Assembly (NCBI GenBank): GCA_009733575.1
Contig: ML769388.1
Span: forward strand, 248,001-312,000
Reading direction: 5' to 3'
From: Gymnopus androsaceus JB14
Lineage: Eukaryota; Basidiomycota; Agaricomycetes; Agaricales; Omphalotaceae
Length of the DNA stretch: 64,000 bases
The position numbers and the translations under genes were made by a program. The notes under the pieces were generated by a model that was not told the DNA's origin, did no database searches, and saw only the letters and a list, made by a program, of their open reading frames with translations. Shown here piece after piece: positions 1 to 11,976 of the stretch (position 1 is its first letter; each line of letters opens with the position of its first letter).

Positions 1-205
1 CCGTCAAGTCTGCATGACCTAGGAACGATCAGAGAGGGATTATCGATTTGACCCCGATAATGGACCTGAGCTGTGGGTATTCCCAGTATAACAGCTATTG
101 CTACATGAGTTCCGTCCAACGCACTCCCCATGGTCGTTTAAAGCGCTGGGATAAAAGTGGCCGGCTGAAAACTATAATCGCTCCCCGCCCTCCAAAGAAA
201 AGGTA

Positions 206-1682
206 CTAGTAGACGCGCGATGTGTGTGCCTTCTTGCTTTTTTTCAGTCTCGTTCTTTCCATGTAGTCTTTCTTGCGCAGTTCACTTCCTCCAATAGTGC
301 AAGTCCGCATAGCCGTTGAAACAAGAACATCGCTTCTATTGCTATACACCTCACAATGTAACACTTGTAGTCTTCCCGCCACTTTACTCCTTCCGTTTCC
401 CTTCTTAATTTTCTTCTTCTTACCCCCCGCACTACTCGGTACTGGAGTTCCTGGTGTGGATCCCGACTCAGTTATATCCACATCATTATCCTCTCCACTT
501 TCGGACGCTACCATCGCACCCTGAGAGGCCGCTACTTCTGCAAGCAGCTGTGAAATACGAGTATCTTTATCCGTCTTCACCTCTTTTGCTTTCGGCTTCT
601 TGCGACTCTTTTTCTGGGCTTTCGTAGCAGGTGTAGAGTTGGCCGAGGCGGAAGATGGATCGACGATAGTAGAAGCGTCCGGCGAAAGGGCTTGTTTCTT
701 CGCTGGATGAGATTCTGAAGGATGATCAGAGTCGTCACCATAACCTATGCATATGTCAGAGATAATAGATAACAATCTCAAGCTCGAAAACGCACCACTC
801 GCAGCGAAGGGATCAATTGCAGGCCGACGCCGTTTGTTTCCAGGATTTTCCACTTCCTCGATCGATGGCGTGGCGACGAGCTTACCCTTACCTTTTATAT
901 CAGGTTTCGCCTTTTCCTCATTCGCACCTTCCCATCCCTCAAGCTCTTCCTGCTCCTCACTTCCCGCTTCATCCACACGTTTCTGCCATTCTTCCCGTTC
1001 GAGCATCTTGGAAGTTACTTTCATCGGCACATGGACCGTCGCGGAGTTGGATGGACCTGCTGTAGAGCTTGAGGTGGCGACACTAATAGTGGAGGAGATA
1101 GTAGAGACTTTTGGTGGATAAGAAACACCAGCCGCATCCGCGTCAATCTGAGCTTGGGATATCGCATGCTTGATGAATCGATTAGCAGCTGCTTTGTCAA
1201 CTTGCGTTGCACCTGTAGAGTACAAGAGAGTAAGGAACTTGAACGCACTTGCATATGGAAATCTCACTCACGGACAGCAGGATTTTCTGCATTTTTTATC
1301 TTTTCAAAATACTGTCTGGTTCTATCCTGTTTAGGAGATATGAAAATATTCCTCTACTTGAAGGAATTGGAAACGTACGAGCTCCTTGATAACAGGGTGG
1401 CTTTTGGGATCAATGCCTCGAGATCTGAGGTATACTTTGCAAGTTATGTGAAACAAAATTAAACAGTTCAGCGAAATAACACCCACTAAAAATTAAATCA
1501 TATACAAGATACGGCAGGACCGTTTGCAGCTTTGCTTGCTGTAGCGGTTCTAGCGCGAGTAAAATTTCTGGAAGAGTTTGTTCTCCAGAAAACAAAGGTT
1601 CTATAGCAGCTTCGACCTCGTCAAGCGACGATGAAAGAACTTTGAGTTTTGACTTTGCTTTACGCGTTTCTGCGGAGGCCAT
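206..1682 (-). CDS. LRP1: LRP1/C1D-family nuclear exosome cofactor
   Basis: Probable homologue of yeast Lrp1/Rrp47 and human C1D, the small nuclear RNA-binding cofactor that binds Rrp6 and helps the exosome process rRNA and snoRNA precursors. Exon 1 begins at ATG 1682 and gives MASAETRKAKSK followed by the Sas10/C1D helical domain ending LPYLVYDLIF. After short introns come SRGIDPK, HPVIKEL, RQYFEKIKNAENPAV and then TQVDKAAANRFIKHAI, the family's most conserved stretch. An intron lies near 748-800. The C-terminal half is low-complexity and lysine-rich (KKSRKKPKAKE, GGKKKKIKKG), longer than in yeast, as is common in basidiomycetes. The stop at 206 is the first in frame after the basic tail, but the last 30 or so residues are uncertain because an unseen 3' intron could change them. 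Family assignment is strong; the exact 3' end is not. Confidence 0.85.
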
Positions 1683-2689
1683 TGGGAGCAAGTCGTGGTA
1701 TGAGGAAAAGAAGGAAAAGGAAGGTCAAAGCTATACGTCACGCGACTTCAGCCATTTCTTCACTTCAACTTGGTCGATTTTTATTAATGAGCTACTCTTT
1801 CTAAACTCCCGATCTGCGGCCAATCTTGGTTTGGAATGCAGTCGAAAAACGGCCTCAATTTTATTTAAAATAACCGCGTCCAGGCACGCGATCTATTCAA
1901 TCTTCGTTGAACCAAGGCCATCCAAGCAGCTTCTTCAAATTCTTCAAACTCATGTACTTCTGGATTTCTCAGATGTTCCTCCCGTCTTCTGTACTATCGT
2001 TACGCCCTCGCCTCGCAAAGTCGGCTTCGAGATCCGGAGTTCCAACTATACTTTGTCTCATGAATCTCCTATAGTAGCATAGGAAGTATTCAATGGAAAA
2101 AATACCCCCTGTACCGATTCCAATGTGAGTTTTCATCTCTGCCAGCGCCACTTCAGCAGCTCATGTCCATCCTTCAACTGTACTTCGTAGTCATGCCAGT
2201 AAGATCTGGAGAATAATGTTCTCTCTCGATCATTACCTGTCTGCCATCTGGTAGGACTTTTTGATATTTACCGTCACTTGAGCTTTTCAGGCAACGCCAT
2301 CTCCAGCATTAGACTAGGTAGCTCATTACTTGAGTTGTTTGGCAATCGGAATTTTGTCAGTTATTCGGAGAACAACAAAGAATGCCTCGGTCGTGACCCT
2401 GTAAGCCAGCATAACATACTTTCCCTCAGGGCATTCAGATTGCAGAATTCGTACTTCTCCGCATCGCAAAAACTCATGGTGGTCTGCCCGTGAAAATGTC
2501 GGTCGGTTTCTATCTTTACCAAAAGCTCTGACATGAGCATGAGCACATGAAGTACAAATGACATCTCGTAGAGATGAGGCTTCTCCATCAGTGCCAATCT
2601 CATGTTAAGGCAGAGTACTGTGGATTATGGTATAGTACAATAATACATGTTAAGTTTGTTTGATGCTGCAGACATTACTTCCTCCTTCT
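1683..2689. other. Intergenic region, no supported gene
   Basis: About 1 kb upstream of the LRP1 gene and downstream of the next minus-strand gene. Short open frames exist on both strands (for example 1969-2151 and 2361-2603 on minus) but none shows a recognisable domain, a convincing splice partner or composition distinct from non-coding sequence. It probably holds the LRP1 promoter and the neighbour's 3' UTR. Confidence 0.5.
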
Positions 2690-3387
2690 CTAGTAGCCCG
2701 TACCAGTGCGAGCATTGTTGCCAGCGTACTGTGAATTATTCACGTCTCCATAGCCAGCATTCCCAGACGATTGCATCCCCGCTGCAGAGTTGTTATCATA
2801 TCGCGAATTCACATTTCCAGCTGGGTAGCCCGTGTTTCCAGACGACTGCATATCACCTGCATATTGTGAATCCACATTTCCAGTTCCGTAGCCAGTGTTG
2901 CCTGATGCTTGCCCACCAGCATTGTATGCTGGCTGCGAAGCGTCGTTTCCCTGGTACATTCCCTGGGCCTGAGAATCGTTATAGACTTCGTCATCGCGAT
3001 GGTGCTTGGGATAATCAGTGGTGGTTGCAGCTTGAGGGCGTCCTGAAATGCCCTCCATACCCCTCTGGATTTCTGATCTTCCCTTCTGACCTATCGCCTC
3101 GTTCTTGGCCTCACCATCCTTTGCGATACATGAGTGAAAAGAATAATATAGGGAGGAATAGTGACGTACTTTGTCGTGAGCCATGGTATCGACAGCCCCA
3201 AGCGTAGTTCCACGGATGTTTTCCCCGACACCTGCCATAAAAAATGAGGATACACATTGTAAGTAGAAGATCTAGCTCGCCGTACCATGAATAGTGTTGA
3301 AAGCGCCTCTACCATTATCAAGTTAGCGCAAGTAAATAACGGTAAAAGAGTTTGCACGTACTTTACTTTGGATCCGAGATTCGACAT
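2690..3387 (-). CDS. Small CsbD-like stress-type protein with Gly/Asn/Tyr repeats
   Basis: Four exons join cleanly: MSNLGSKVK, GAFNTIHG, VGENIRGTTLGAVDTMAHDK and DGEAKNEAIGQKGRSEIQRG. The N-terminal 60 or so residues resemble the CsbD-like small hydrophilic proteins found widely in fungi, with alternating charged and glycine residues and repeated short helices. The C-terminal half is an imperfect tandem repeat of about 16-18 residues built on SSGNTGYG.GNV.S.YAG, ending RTGTGY. The protein is about 170 residues, with no signal peptide or membrane segment, so it is predicted soluble and largely disordered. A desiccation or heat-stress role is typical for such proteins but is only inferred. Start 3387 is the first ATG giving the conserved N-terminus, and all three introns are 50-60 bp with GT/AG ends. 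Confidence 0.75.
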
Positions 3388-4122
3388 GATGGTTGTTGGA
3401 TTTTAAAAAACAGTACTTGTTAGAGTAAAATCCAGCGAGTCCAAGGGGCGTTCGGCACTTGAATGGCAGACATCATGCACCCTTACTAAAATAGGCAAGG
3501 GGTGTCTGATCCGATAATGCGGGTCCGAAATATCCGAGAGAGCGCTTAGTCTATGTGCACTGTCGTAGAGTTTTTAGCGTAGTTCCGCACTTCAATAAAA
3601 TGATATTTTGACTTTTGACTGCTTTTGGCAGCCTCTGGTTGCACAAACGTCGACAACTTGCTCTCTGTAGCTGTTTCTTGACTGCTTACGGCGCTTATTT
3701 CTGGTCGCATGGTTTTGACAGGTCACGTTGAGCGCATTCTGTCTGCCGTTCTGCTGCCGAATGCCCCTTGAGCGAGTCCGCTCGTGTTATATACAATACA
3801 CACTTTGCTCCAATATGACGATTACGGTGAGCTCATAGGCATTGGAGGAGTGCGTCATTGCGCCGCAGTTGCCAAACCAGGTAAACGGCCTACTATAATG
3901 GAGAAAAAGCGCTCTGTATTCTAGCAAGTACAAAATATACAGACAGCGATGGGAATCACTGTAACAAGGGTACAAGGATAAGAGAATGTACAGCAATAAA
4001 CTAATAGTACATACAGCAATGGGGAGCAGATGTGTCGTGATCGTCAGTGTAGAGTACAAGATATATACAGAAAGATTTCGTTAGTTAATGTCAAAAGATC
4101 CTGCAGAAAGTCAAATCAAAGT
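3388..4122. other. Intergenic region
   Basis: 735 bp between the start of the CsbD-like gene and the stop of the F-box/LRR gene. Only short frames without family resemblance are present (for example 3787-4059 minus, hydrophobic and low-complexity). It presumably carries the promoter of the CsbD-like gene; I see no clear motif. Confidence 0.5.
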
Positions 4123-7033
4123 CTACATTATTACGCACCCGTCTCCACCATTGAAATCCGGAATCACTGCCGGTGAGTTGTTCCCGCTTGCAGAGCGAGA
4201 TCTTCGCCCACCGGGGGACCACCAGCGAATCCCTCCTGTGCGGCTCTCTTCCGCGCCATTAGCATACTCAGAATCCGTCTCCGTACTTCCTGAGGATTCA
4301 TTCGCCTTCCTGCGTGAGACAGCCTTGCGTCGTTTATCACGAGCAGACCAAACCGCATCCACAATCTGCCACGAATAGAAAGACTTGAGAACAACCCGCT
4401 TATCATCAAGTTCATCTTGCCCTTGGCCAACTTTCATAATCGCCTCCTTCTCCTTATCTTTCTCTCCATTACCCACATCACCAAAATCGCGTCCGTCTAA
4501 GAAACGCAACTTTCGCGCGTCCCATCCTCGCCAACCTCTCCTTGGGCGCACCTTTGGTGCGAGCTCCTTCACAACGCTCTCGGTGATAGACCTGCAATCC
4601 ACTGCGACTATCTTGGAATTGATCCTCTGCAATTCACAGAATTTCCGCAACACAGATGGACCCATACGGGTGTTATCCGCCTCCAGGACCCTTAACTGAG
4701 TACACCGTTCGATCAACGCGAAAAGAGCATTGTCCGTGATACCGATAGCGTAAGATATCACCAGGTGTTCTAAAGCGTGCCCGGGCTGGAGTTGTACGGT
4801 CTTAGCGCCCTTGGACGTGTCGGAAGGTGCTGGCGTAAGAGCACTCAACACTGCATCTGTAATATCGACGGCATCTTCGAGGTCCAGACGTCTAATCATT
4901 GGAGTCGTGTTCAATAACCTGATAAGACCCTCATCACTGAGATCTTCTCCAATCCCACCAAGCTCCAAAAATTCCAGGCGAGGAACAGCATACGCCAAAT
5001 GGGAGCAAGCAATGTCTGTCAACAGAGAGCAGGAAGATAATGAGAGGTGCCGGAGGCGAGTTACGCGTCTTCTATATCTGGTAGAGTCGCTAGGATCTCG
5101 TCCAGCTTCACGGGCTGTTAAAAGAACAGATTCGCTGGCTATCTTGCCATCGTCGGCAACGGCAACGAAAGCGTCCAAAGCAGAGTTGTGGAGCTGACGA
5201 ATGTAGCTCAAATCGAGGACCTCCAAAAACGGAGCCACTTGTCCTAGTATCGCCATTGTATTGTCGTCAATGTTCTTCAGGCCGGAAACACGGAGTTCTG
5301 TCAACTGGAGCAGGTCCCCGCGTGCTTTGACGGCCGATGCGAGGCGCTTCAGGCCCTCACCGTCCATGTTCGGGCACCGATTCAAATCTAGTTTAGCAAT
5401 GCGGGGGTTATACATCGCAATGATATCGCAAGTCGTGTTGGTGACGCTAGGTAAGCCTCTAAAGCAAACCTGTCGCAGCCCAGGGGACCGAACGAGCAGA
5501 TAGTGAAGGGAACGAGTGGAAAGAGCAGTACATCGACGGAGATCCAATCTAGTCAGCTGAGTGAAGGGAATAGATGTGGGCACAGCGAGACACATATTAT
5601 CTGTGATATCTAGAAGGGTCGACGGGTTGACGTGAACGTGTCCCGAAAGATCTATAGAAGTGATGAAACGACCTCCACGTTTCGCGATATGGGAGAGCAA
5701 TGTCTTTGATATCATCGGGAAGGAGTGAAAATCAAGGGTAGACCATAGCTGGCCGTCGTACATTAGATTTCGCCACGCTTTGGAAACCTACGAACGATCA
5801 TGTTAGCGAGACAATGAGGACAACCAGCATAATGCATACTCGGCTAAGCTTTATTAGCTCTCGAATGGCCTTATCTTTGCCCATCCATCTGTTCTTGGAG
5901 GAAATGGCTCTCGTTACACTCCACTCAGCCTGTGAGATCAACTTGAGCTGATCACTCTTGTGCAAGGCAACAAGGGACAATATTATCTGCAGCTTCAGCT
6001 CCCTTGGCAGCACCTCATCGAAAAGGTTACGGGAAAATGTGATCGGTACGAAGGCATCCTCTGAAAGGACCGGGATATAGTCTAGAGCGCATATTGGCAA
6101 AGGTGATGAATTCGACCGTCCCTTTGTCTTGAACAACGATATACAAAGATCTGTCGTCTCCAAAACTCCTTCATCGAGAGGTAATTTAACCTCAAGTGAC
6201 AATGGAGTAGGAGAGTGAGTATGAATACTGGCTGTTTGAGTGAGTTGTGGAATAGCAAGCTGAACGGGAGGAGGAGGCAGTTTCTTGGATAGGACCTTGC
6301 GAGCATGAGCTCTGCTGGGCAAAATAAATCTGGCCTTGATCCTCGTGAAAGAAGAAGGACGTCTAGAACGGGTGTACGAGAATGAATGTCTTCGAGAAGG
6401 CGAGTTCCTGGTAGCAGCAGCAGTGGAGGACGAAGAGTCCGATTGATCAGCACCAACTGAGAGTGACTCAATCGGAGGTTCATTTACCACTGGTCTGGCA
6501 GATTCCGGTAAACCCATGCAGTCAAAGGCGGATGATGCGAATGTTAGAGAAGGAATGGAAGGGACTCCGTCGTCTCTTTCCCTTCCTTTCCCCTTCCTGT
6601 CCTGAGAAGTTCCGATTATGAGGGCATCAGGATTCAAGTCGGAGCTGGATGACTGCCAACCCGTGATGGAATTGAATGACCCCAGCGTGAAGCTGGGGAA
6701 TGAAGATGAACCTGCAGGTGAAGGTAAAGCAGTATGGATGTCTGGTGTGTCTGGATAGCTGGATGAGGCAGACCAGGAAGGAGACATGCTAAAGCTGTCA
6801 AATTCTGGTGCATCCGCGGGAGAGATCATGATAGGCATGGGTCTGGAAACGCTCTTTCCTTTGTCTCTGGGATTACGCCCTGCTTCGCTCTCCACTTGGA
6901 TCGATTGATCATCCTCCAGCGTGAGTGGGTTAACATCGGATGACGCTGGATTCATGGGAGGAGTTGGAGAGCTCAAGCCTTCAAATGGATCAAACTGAAA
7001 GAAAGGCTCGTCGAGGACATGTGTTGTGCTCAT
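4123..7033 (-). CDS. F-box/leucine-rich-repeat protein with C-terminal CaaX box
   Basis: Likely substrate receptor of an SCF ubiquitin ligase. Two exons (7033-5840 and 5787-4123, 52-bp intron) encode 952 residues. The first 300 or so residues are Ser/Pro-rich and disordered. An F-box-like segment follows near residues 330-410: LPRELKLQIILSLVALHK, then an insertion, then IKLSRVSKAWRNLMYDGQLW. The rest is about ten RNI-type leucine-rich repeats of the kind LTRLDLRRCTALSTRSLHYL and LEVLDLSYIRQLHNSALDAF. The tail is Ser-rich and ends DGCVIM, a four-residue CaaX prenylation signal. Human FBXL2 is a known F-box/LRR protein with a CaaX box, so membrane-anchored SCF activity is a reasonable inference. 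Start 7033 (MSTTHVLDEP) is preferred over the in-frame frame upstream because the latter looks like 5' UTR. Overall resemblance is to Grr1/Pof2-type proteins, but orthology is not established. Confidence 0.85.
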
Positions 7034-8146
7034 GGTTGAAAAGATGAATGGAAAGGAAGGGGTCTCTATTGGACCGATCGATAAGAGAAGACGGCAGAGA
7101 AAAGGAAAGATATCGCAGATATCCCACAACAGGTTACAGAATGTCAGAGACAAAGACGATAAGCCGAGGTTCACATAATAAGTAGCGCCTAAATTGGGCT
7201 TCGGCGCGATCGGGGGCAAGCGCCCCATGACATCATTCCCACGCGCCCTCAGGCCTCAGCTTTAGTACCATCTCTCAATCCATGCACTGTATGTAAGTAC
7301 TTGCGAAGGTAGCTCAAAGAAGACTTATAAGCTTGAAGTACCGTCGGAGTCTGAGTCAAGTCGCTGCGGCGATTGCACTGGAAACTTGCTTCAGTTTCGG
7401 AGATAAGACTCACAGTCCTGTTCTTTGTACGTTTTTTTTTTGCAACGACCACTGCAGCACATTTATAGCACGAATTACACAGGCAGAATACCGGGAAGGT
7501 GTTTTTATTGCCCCGCAGGAATGAAAAGCGAGTAAATGCGTCGCAACCAGTTCCCGAAGATAGCGCGCTCGTCATTACAAGGACCGAATCAAGCTAAAAA
7601 CTCTTAAACCCTCAAACAACCCTCAAATCCAGGCATATATTCGCTAGTATCTCCCTAGTTTTCCCAAACTGCCCCCGGCTCCGTGAAATAGCAGCCTGTT
7701 TTTTTTGAATGAGATTCGTACACATGGCTAGCTTTGAATAATAGCAGCAGACGACGCCTGATTAGTTCGAAATCTCCCTAGTTCGTCCCTTGACCCAATA
7801 GAAAAAGAGACCGATGTGCGGCTCCGAGAAACATTTGCTTCTTCCATGCGAGCACGAGGAACAAACAGCCTAGTGGAGCTCAGGAGCAGCGACCTTGAGG
7901 AAACAGACAAAGAGATCGACTAAAAACAGCAATTGTTATCATTACAGTAACAAACGAGAGCAATAAACTCGAGCAGTAATAACCTCAGCAATACGAGACC
8001 TAAAGTAAAATCAACATGGATGATACACACAATTAATGAACAGTGAAAGCAGCAGCAGAGAATAGCGGAGAGATAAGGATATGCGAATATGAAGCAGTCC
8101 GAGACGCATGCAGCAGTAAGGGATACAACGAGAACGTTTCACGACT
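7034..8146. other. Intergenic region upstream of the F-box gene
   Basis: About 1.1 kb, AT-rich in places, with T-runs near 7432-7441 and 7698-7706. A 108-codon minus frame at 7249-7575 has no recognised domain and no splice support. The region should contain the F-box gene promoter and the 3' UTR of the YABBY/HMG-like gene. Confidence 0.5.
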
Positions 8147-8530
8147 CTAGGAACTTTTCTTGGGATTTTCGGGGGCGTTTTTCCAGCTGCCAGTAGCAAG
8201 TTTGAACCTAGACGTCGCATTATAAGAGTCGTTAGCTAAAGGAAGGCGCCGACACTCACCTCTCGGCGTGAGTCATGTCTGGCTCGTCCTCCTTCAATTT
8301 AGCGAGCTGGACCTTCTACTCGCGATGTTAGCAAAGCGAGCTACGTTCTCGGATAATGCAAAGCGTTTACCATGTATCTGTTGTAGGCCGTCAATTTCTT
8401 TCCTCCTCCGCCTTTGGCCTTGGCTGCAGACAATTCGCGATGAGAGCGCGATAAAGAACGCGAAGATTGGTCTCTTACTTTTCTTTGCGGGTGCTTCGGA
8501 GGCCGCAGCGGTCGTTGTACGTGGTGCCAT
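8147..8530 (-). CDS. Small YABBY/HMG-box-like nuclear protein
   Basis: A tiny four-exon gene, 73 residues, found only by splicing four pieces of 29-100 nt. The exons read MAPRTTTAAASEAPAKK, then TKAKGGGGKKLTAYNRYM, then KVQLAKLKEDEPDMTHAE, then RFKLATGSWKNAPENPKKSS with a stop at 8147. All three introns have GT/AG ends. The order basic Ala/Lys N-terminus, K-L-T-AYN-YM and HAERFKLA..SWKNAPENPK matches the short fungal YABBY/HMG-like proteins, where an HMG-box half binds the DNA minor groove without strong sequence specificity. It is expected in the nucleus as an architectural chromatin factor. No single open frame in the region exceeds about 30 of its codons, so single-frame gene finders would miss it. 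The phase agreement of every junction makes this call firm. Confidence 0.88.
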
Positions 8531-9239
8531 ATCACAGAAACAGAGATAAGAGCGCGAAAAAAGCAAGTCTGGAGAAAAAAAGTGAAAAGAGGATATCGAT
8601 CAGTGGCGGGCAGACACTGAAGAAGAAGATAAACAGACCTTGACTGAGTTTGCGGTTGAAAAAATATGGCTGATTAGCGAAGGTTGTTGGTTTCAAGTCA
8701 CAAGTGGAAGTGGGAAGTCAAAGGGTAAATACATACTGCGCCGATGTATGGGGACTTATAAACGAATCCTCGATGACAGTTTGAAATATAACGGTGATGC
8801 CCGACTCCCATCAGCTATGGACGTGTTTGCCGCTACTTCTCACACGGTGCCGAAAAGAAGACCTCTCCCCAAGTCCCGACTCCTTCAGCCTCTCATGTAA
8901 GTAAGACTTTTGCTGCTCATTTGCAAGAGAAATTGGCCACTGTTTGATGTTTTATATCTGGGCAGCCTTGGAAGTATCTCCCTCCAACATTTACTTATTC
9001 GCTTTACGTAGTTGCAACGAGGTTTGACAGACAGGAAAGTACTCAGCTGGAATGGAGAACGTTTCCGATCGTCCTGCTGCAAAACCACTGTTAAATTAAG
9101 GTTTATACCCCACAGATGGTCACCTTGCCATGCTGTCCGTCCGAAAGTGCCTGGGATTTATTCCATCTTTCCGTTCATACTGAATACAAGATATCGCAAA
9201 TGGTCCACAGGTTAAGGTGGTCTCCTCAACTGCAAACAC
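8531..9239. other. Intergenic region
   Basis: 709 bp between the YABBY/HMG-like start and the VPS33 stop. It contains an A/G-rich 8540-8640 stretch typical of a 5' UTR/promoter. No coding unit is supported; an 86-codon plus frame at 8640-8900 shows no family features. Confidence 0.5.
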
Positions 9240-11878
9240 TCAGATTCCAGCGTCCTTGGTCCCAGCTGATGCCTTCTGGATACCAGCTATCCCGTCGACA
9301 ATGCTCGACCCATTAATAATGCCAGTTGTCGCAATGAGAAAGCTGCGACCTAGATGACGACTTTAGAATGTGTTCCAGACTCATCAAAAAGTAAACAAAC
9401 CGCGGTTCTGTCGTGCCACCCATCGTAGCGCAGCTATTTCAGTGTATGTGCAGCCACCCAAGAAAAACACGACAGTTGTCGTAGCCTTATCTTTTGGCCG
9501 AGCTAGGTACAACAATGAGAAGAAGAAGCGAGTATGACAGCTCGTATGCCTACCTATACCTCCCGATGGTGTCACACCCACGCCATTTTGAACCACATCG
9601 ACAGTTTTACCCGGTATCATAGCTAAAATATCTTCAAATCCTTTCCAGCCAACTATTGGGTGCGCCTGTACTTTACCACCATCAGGAGCTTTGTTCGAAG
9701 ATTCCAAACTCTTTTCCTTCTCAGCGGGATTGCTCAAGACACCTCCCTTCTGAGCAACGCACTGAACTAGACGGACACTGAGAGGAGCATACCCAGAGTA
9801 GACAAAGCTAATATCGTTTTCCAATTCTTCCAGAGCTTCCGGGTTATCATCTATGAGGAGACGCAGTGATTTTCGTAGGGGTGAAAAAGGAAGCTTGGAA
9901 GCGGATATGGCCGGTGGAGTTGAGGTTGGCAAAGGATTGGGCAATAGAATAGCAAGGGATGGAGCAGCAAGTGCCAACAGTAAAGGCAGGAAATTGTATC
10001 CATAGGCCTAGCTTCGTGCCATCAGCAATGATAAGTGTATAAAAAAAGAACGAACCTGGAGGAACTCGCGTTTAATGTTATCCAAAGCTTTAGTCTTAAT
10101 TCCGCCAGCCGTAATGCTGGCCAGACACAGTAGTCGTACAATTGTTTCCATATCCGCACCCTTAGCAATCATGTCCTCTATAGATGAAATCTGCTCGGAT
10201 ACATTGTAGGAGGCGAGAAGATCTATCAATCGCATCAATAATTTTGAAGGCATCTTTTATTAGGTTCAACAGCACTCACTCTGTTGAATTTCGAGAGACT
10301 TGTTGAATTGCTCAGTCCGGGTTATAGGGAGCATTAACTCCGATATTCCGGTGTCTGCCTTCACATAAATATGACGTTTATGATAGCCAATGAGAGAGAA
10401 AGCACGTACGAATGCGTAGAGATTGATGGTCGGATTGTAGACCACCAAGTCGACCGACAAACTCTCGCAGTTGCGCAGTAGTTTTCGATTGCAGACTGGT
10501 CTGAAACAACCAAGTTCATTCGGGCGGAGCGAGCGACATGAAACGCGTCCATACCTTGTAGTCCTCCTCTAGCCTGCGCGCAACTCCATTTAATCGCTTT
10601 CCCACATTCGAGAAGTTTACATCCCTTAGTTCCATGAAAAGAGAATCAGCGGAGGACAGATGATATTTCTTCTTATTTTCTTTTCTCAAGGATGCAGCCG
10701 CGGGAGGAGGAGGAGGAGGGGCTGCTGTGGCACCAGTCTGAGGATTTGGAGGCGGGGCAACGAGAGACGCAGGGAGCTCTACATGTGCTGGGTTCCGTAA
10801 ACAGAAAGGTCGCGTTAATGACGCAGAAGCGCTCACAATTTTTGATTCCAAGAAGCTCGTCCATAAGGCCCTCGTATGTGAGTTGGGTGAGGAGCGGAGT
10901 GATCATATCAACACGTCGGTCAATGACAATGAGAGAGTCAAAGTTGCTGAAGGGCTCTGAAAGAGTATCAGGAGTGTGAGATTGTGGTAGATAAGTCGTT
11001 AGATGGTTTATGAGGCGCTATAGACAAAACAAGATGAAAAAGAAGCATAACGCGTAGAAAGGTGATGAGACGTACCGCAGCACAGTCTCCTTTCCCTAAT
11101 AACCGAGGAAATAATCCAAAGAGTTTTTGCAATGTTATCAAGGCTTGAGCAGAGTCATACACTACGGATTCGTCGCCGTCCTATACATGAGCGATTTAGC
11201 ACGTTGATACATGATCAGGATACTTTCGTCACTCACAACCCAAATATCTTTGAAGGCGGATTCATACTCCAATGAAAGAACATCGTTTGCGACAGGGAGG
11301 AATTGCAAGTTGTAAGAGGATATAGTGATATCACCCAGGACGCCTTCTTCTTCCAGTAATCGCGAAACCAACGAAGATAGTCGAGGGACAAGGACTAATG
11401 TGTAATTGTGTTTCGATGATTCTTTGGCGTGCTTCTTAATATGGCCTGTAAAGAAGCGTTAATGGTAGAACGAGAGCATATTTTATCACATACCAGCAAT
11501 GATCTTGACATAACTCACCATCGGTCTACATAGATAAAGGATGTTGGTTGTGCTGGAGGTCAATGGTCCAGGTTCAAGCCAAAACATTTTGTCCACGCCA
11601 TGATGCTATTAAGAGATTGGTTTACGAATAAGCCTGGAATTAAAGCCATACCTTGAGAAGAGCAACTTCAGTGACAAGTCCCAACGGTGCAGCTAGTAAC
11701 GGATCCAGAACCAGCGTCTTGGAGCCATTGACCTATCCGGCATGTCAAATAACAGAGTAAGGAGGAGTTACAAGACTGCCCATACAGAATTCAAAGCATC
11801 TACAAGTGCCTTTTTGCTGATTTCTTTGAGGAGATTGACATCTAGCGGAGGTTCATCGTTCTGGTCCTCAGCAGACAT
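9240..11878 (-). CDS. VPS33: Vacuolar sorting protein VPS33 (Sec1/Munc18 family)
   Basis: SM protein of the HOPS/CORVET tethering complexes that binds and proofreads SNAREs for fusion at endosomes and vacuole. About a dozen exons spliced by short introns. The order of conserved segments is [20 protein letters not shown] at the start, [41 protein letters not shown], the Sec1 core ESAFKDIWV and [20 protein letters not shown], then the SM signature [20 protein letters not shown], a proline-rich loop, [13 protein letters not shown] and finally [19 protein letters not shown] last small exon adds [19 protein letters not shown] and the stop at 9240. One junction near 10205-10265 resolves only if the acceptor after TTGATAG is used, giving [19 protein letters not shown]. 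It lies 98 bp downstream of NTE1. No frame breaks were seen. Confidence 0.93.
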
Positions 11879-11976
11879 TATTGCGTGTAGCGAATTACGT
11901 CAAGAACTTAAATGATACAGCTTTGACCGCGGTCCGGTCTTAGGATAATCGTAGTGTACACATTAAAAGTTGCTAC

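Noticed and set aside
2361..2603. 80-codon minus frame in the first large intergenic region
   Set aside because: No family resemblance, no splice partner, and overlapped by an equally long plus frame.
7249..7575. 108-codon minus frame
   Set aside because: Crosses a poly-A/T run, has no conserved motif and no flanking exon candidates.
10205..10265. Frameshift in VPS33
   Set aside because: It disappears when the acceptor ending TTGATAG is used, restoring [13 protein letters not shown] in frame.
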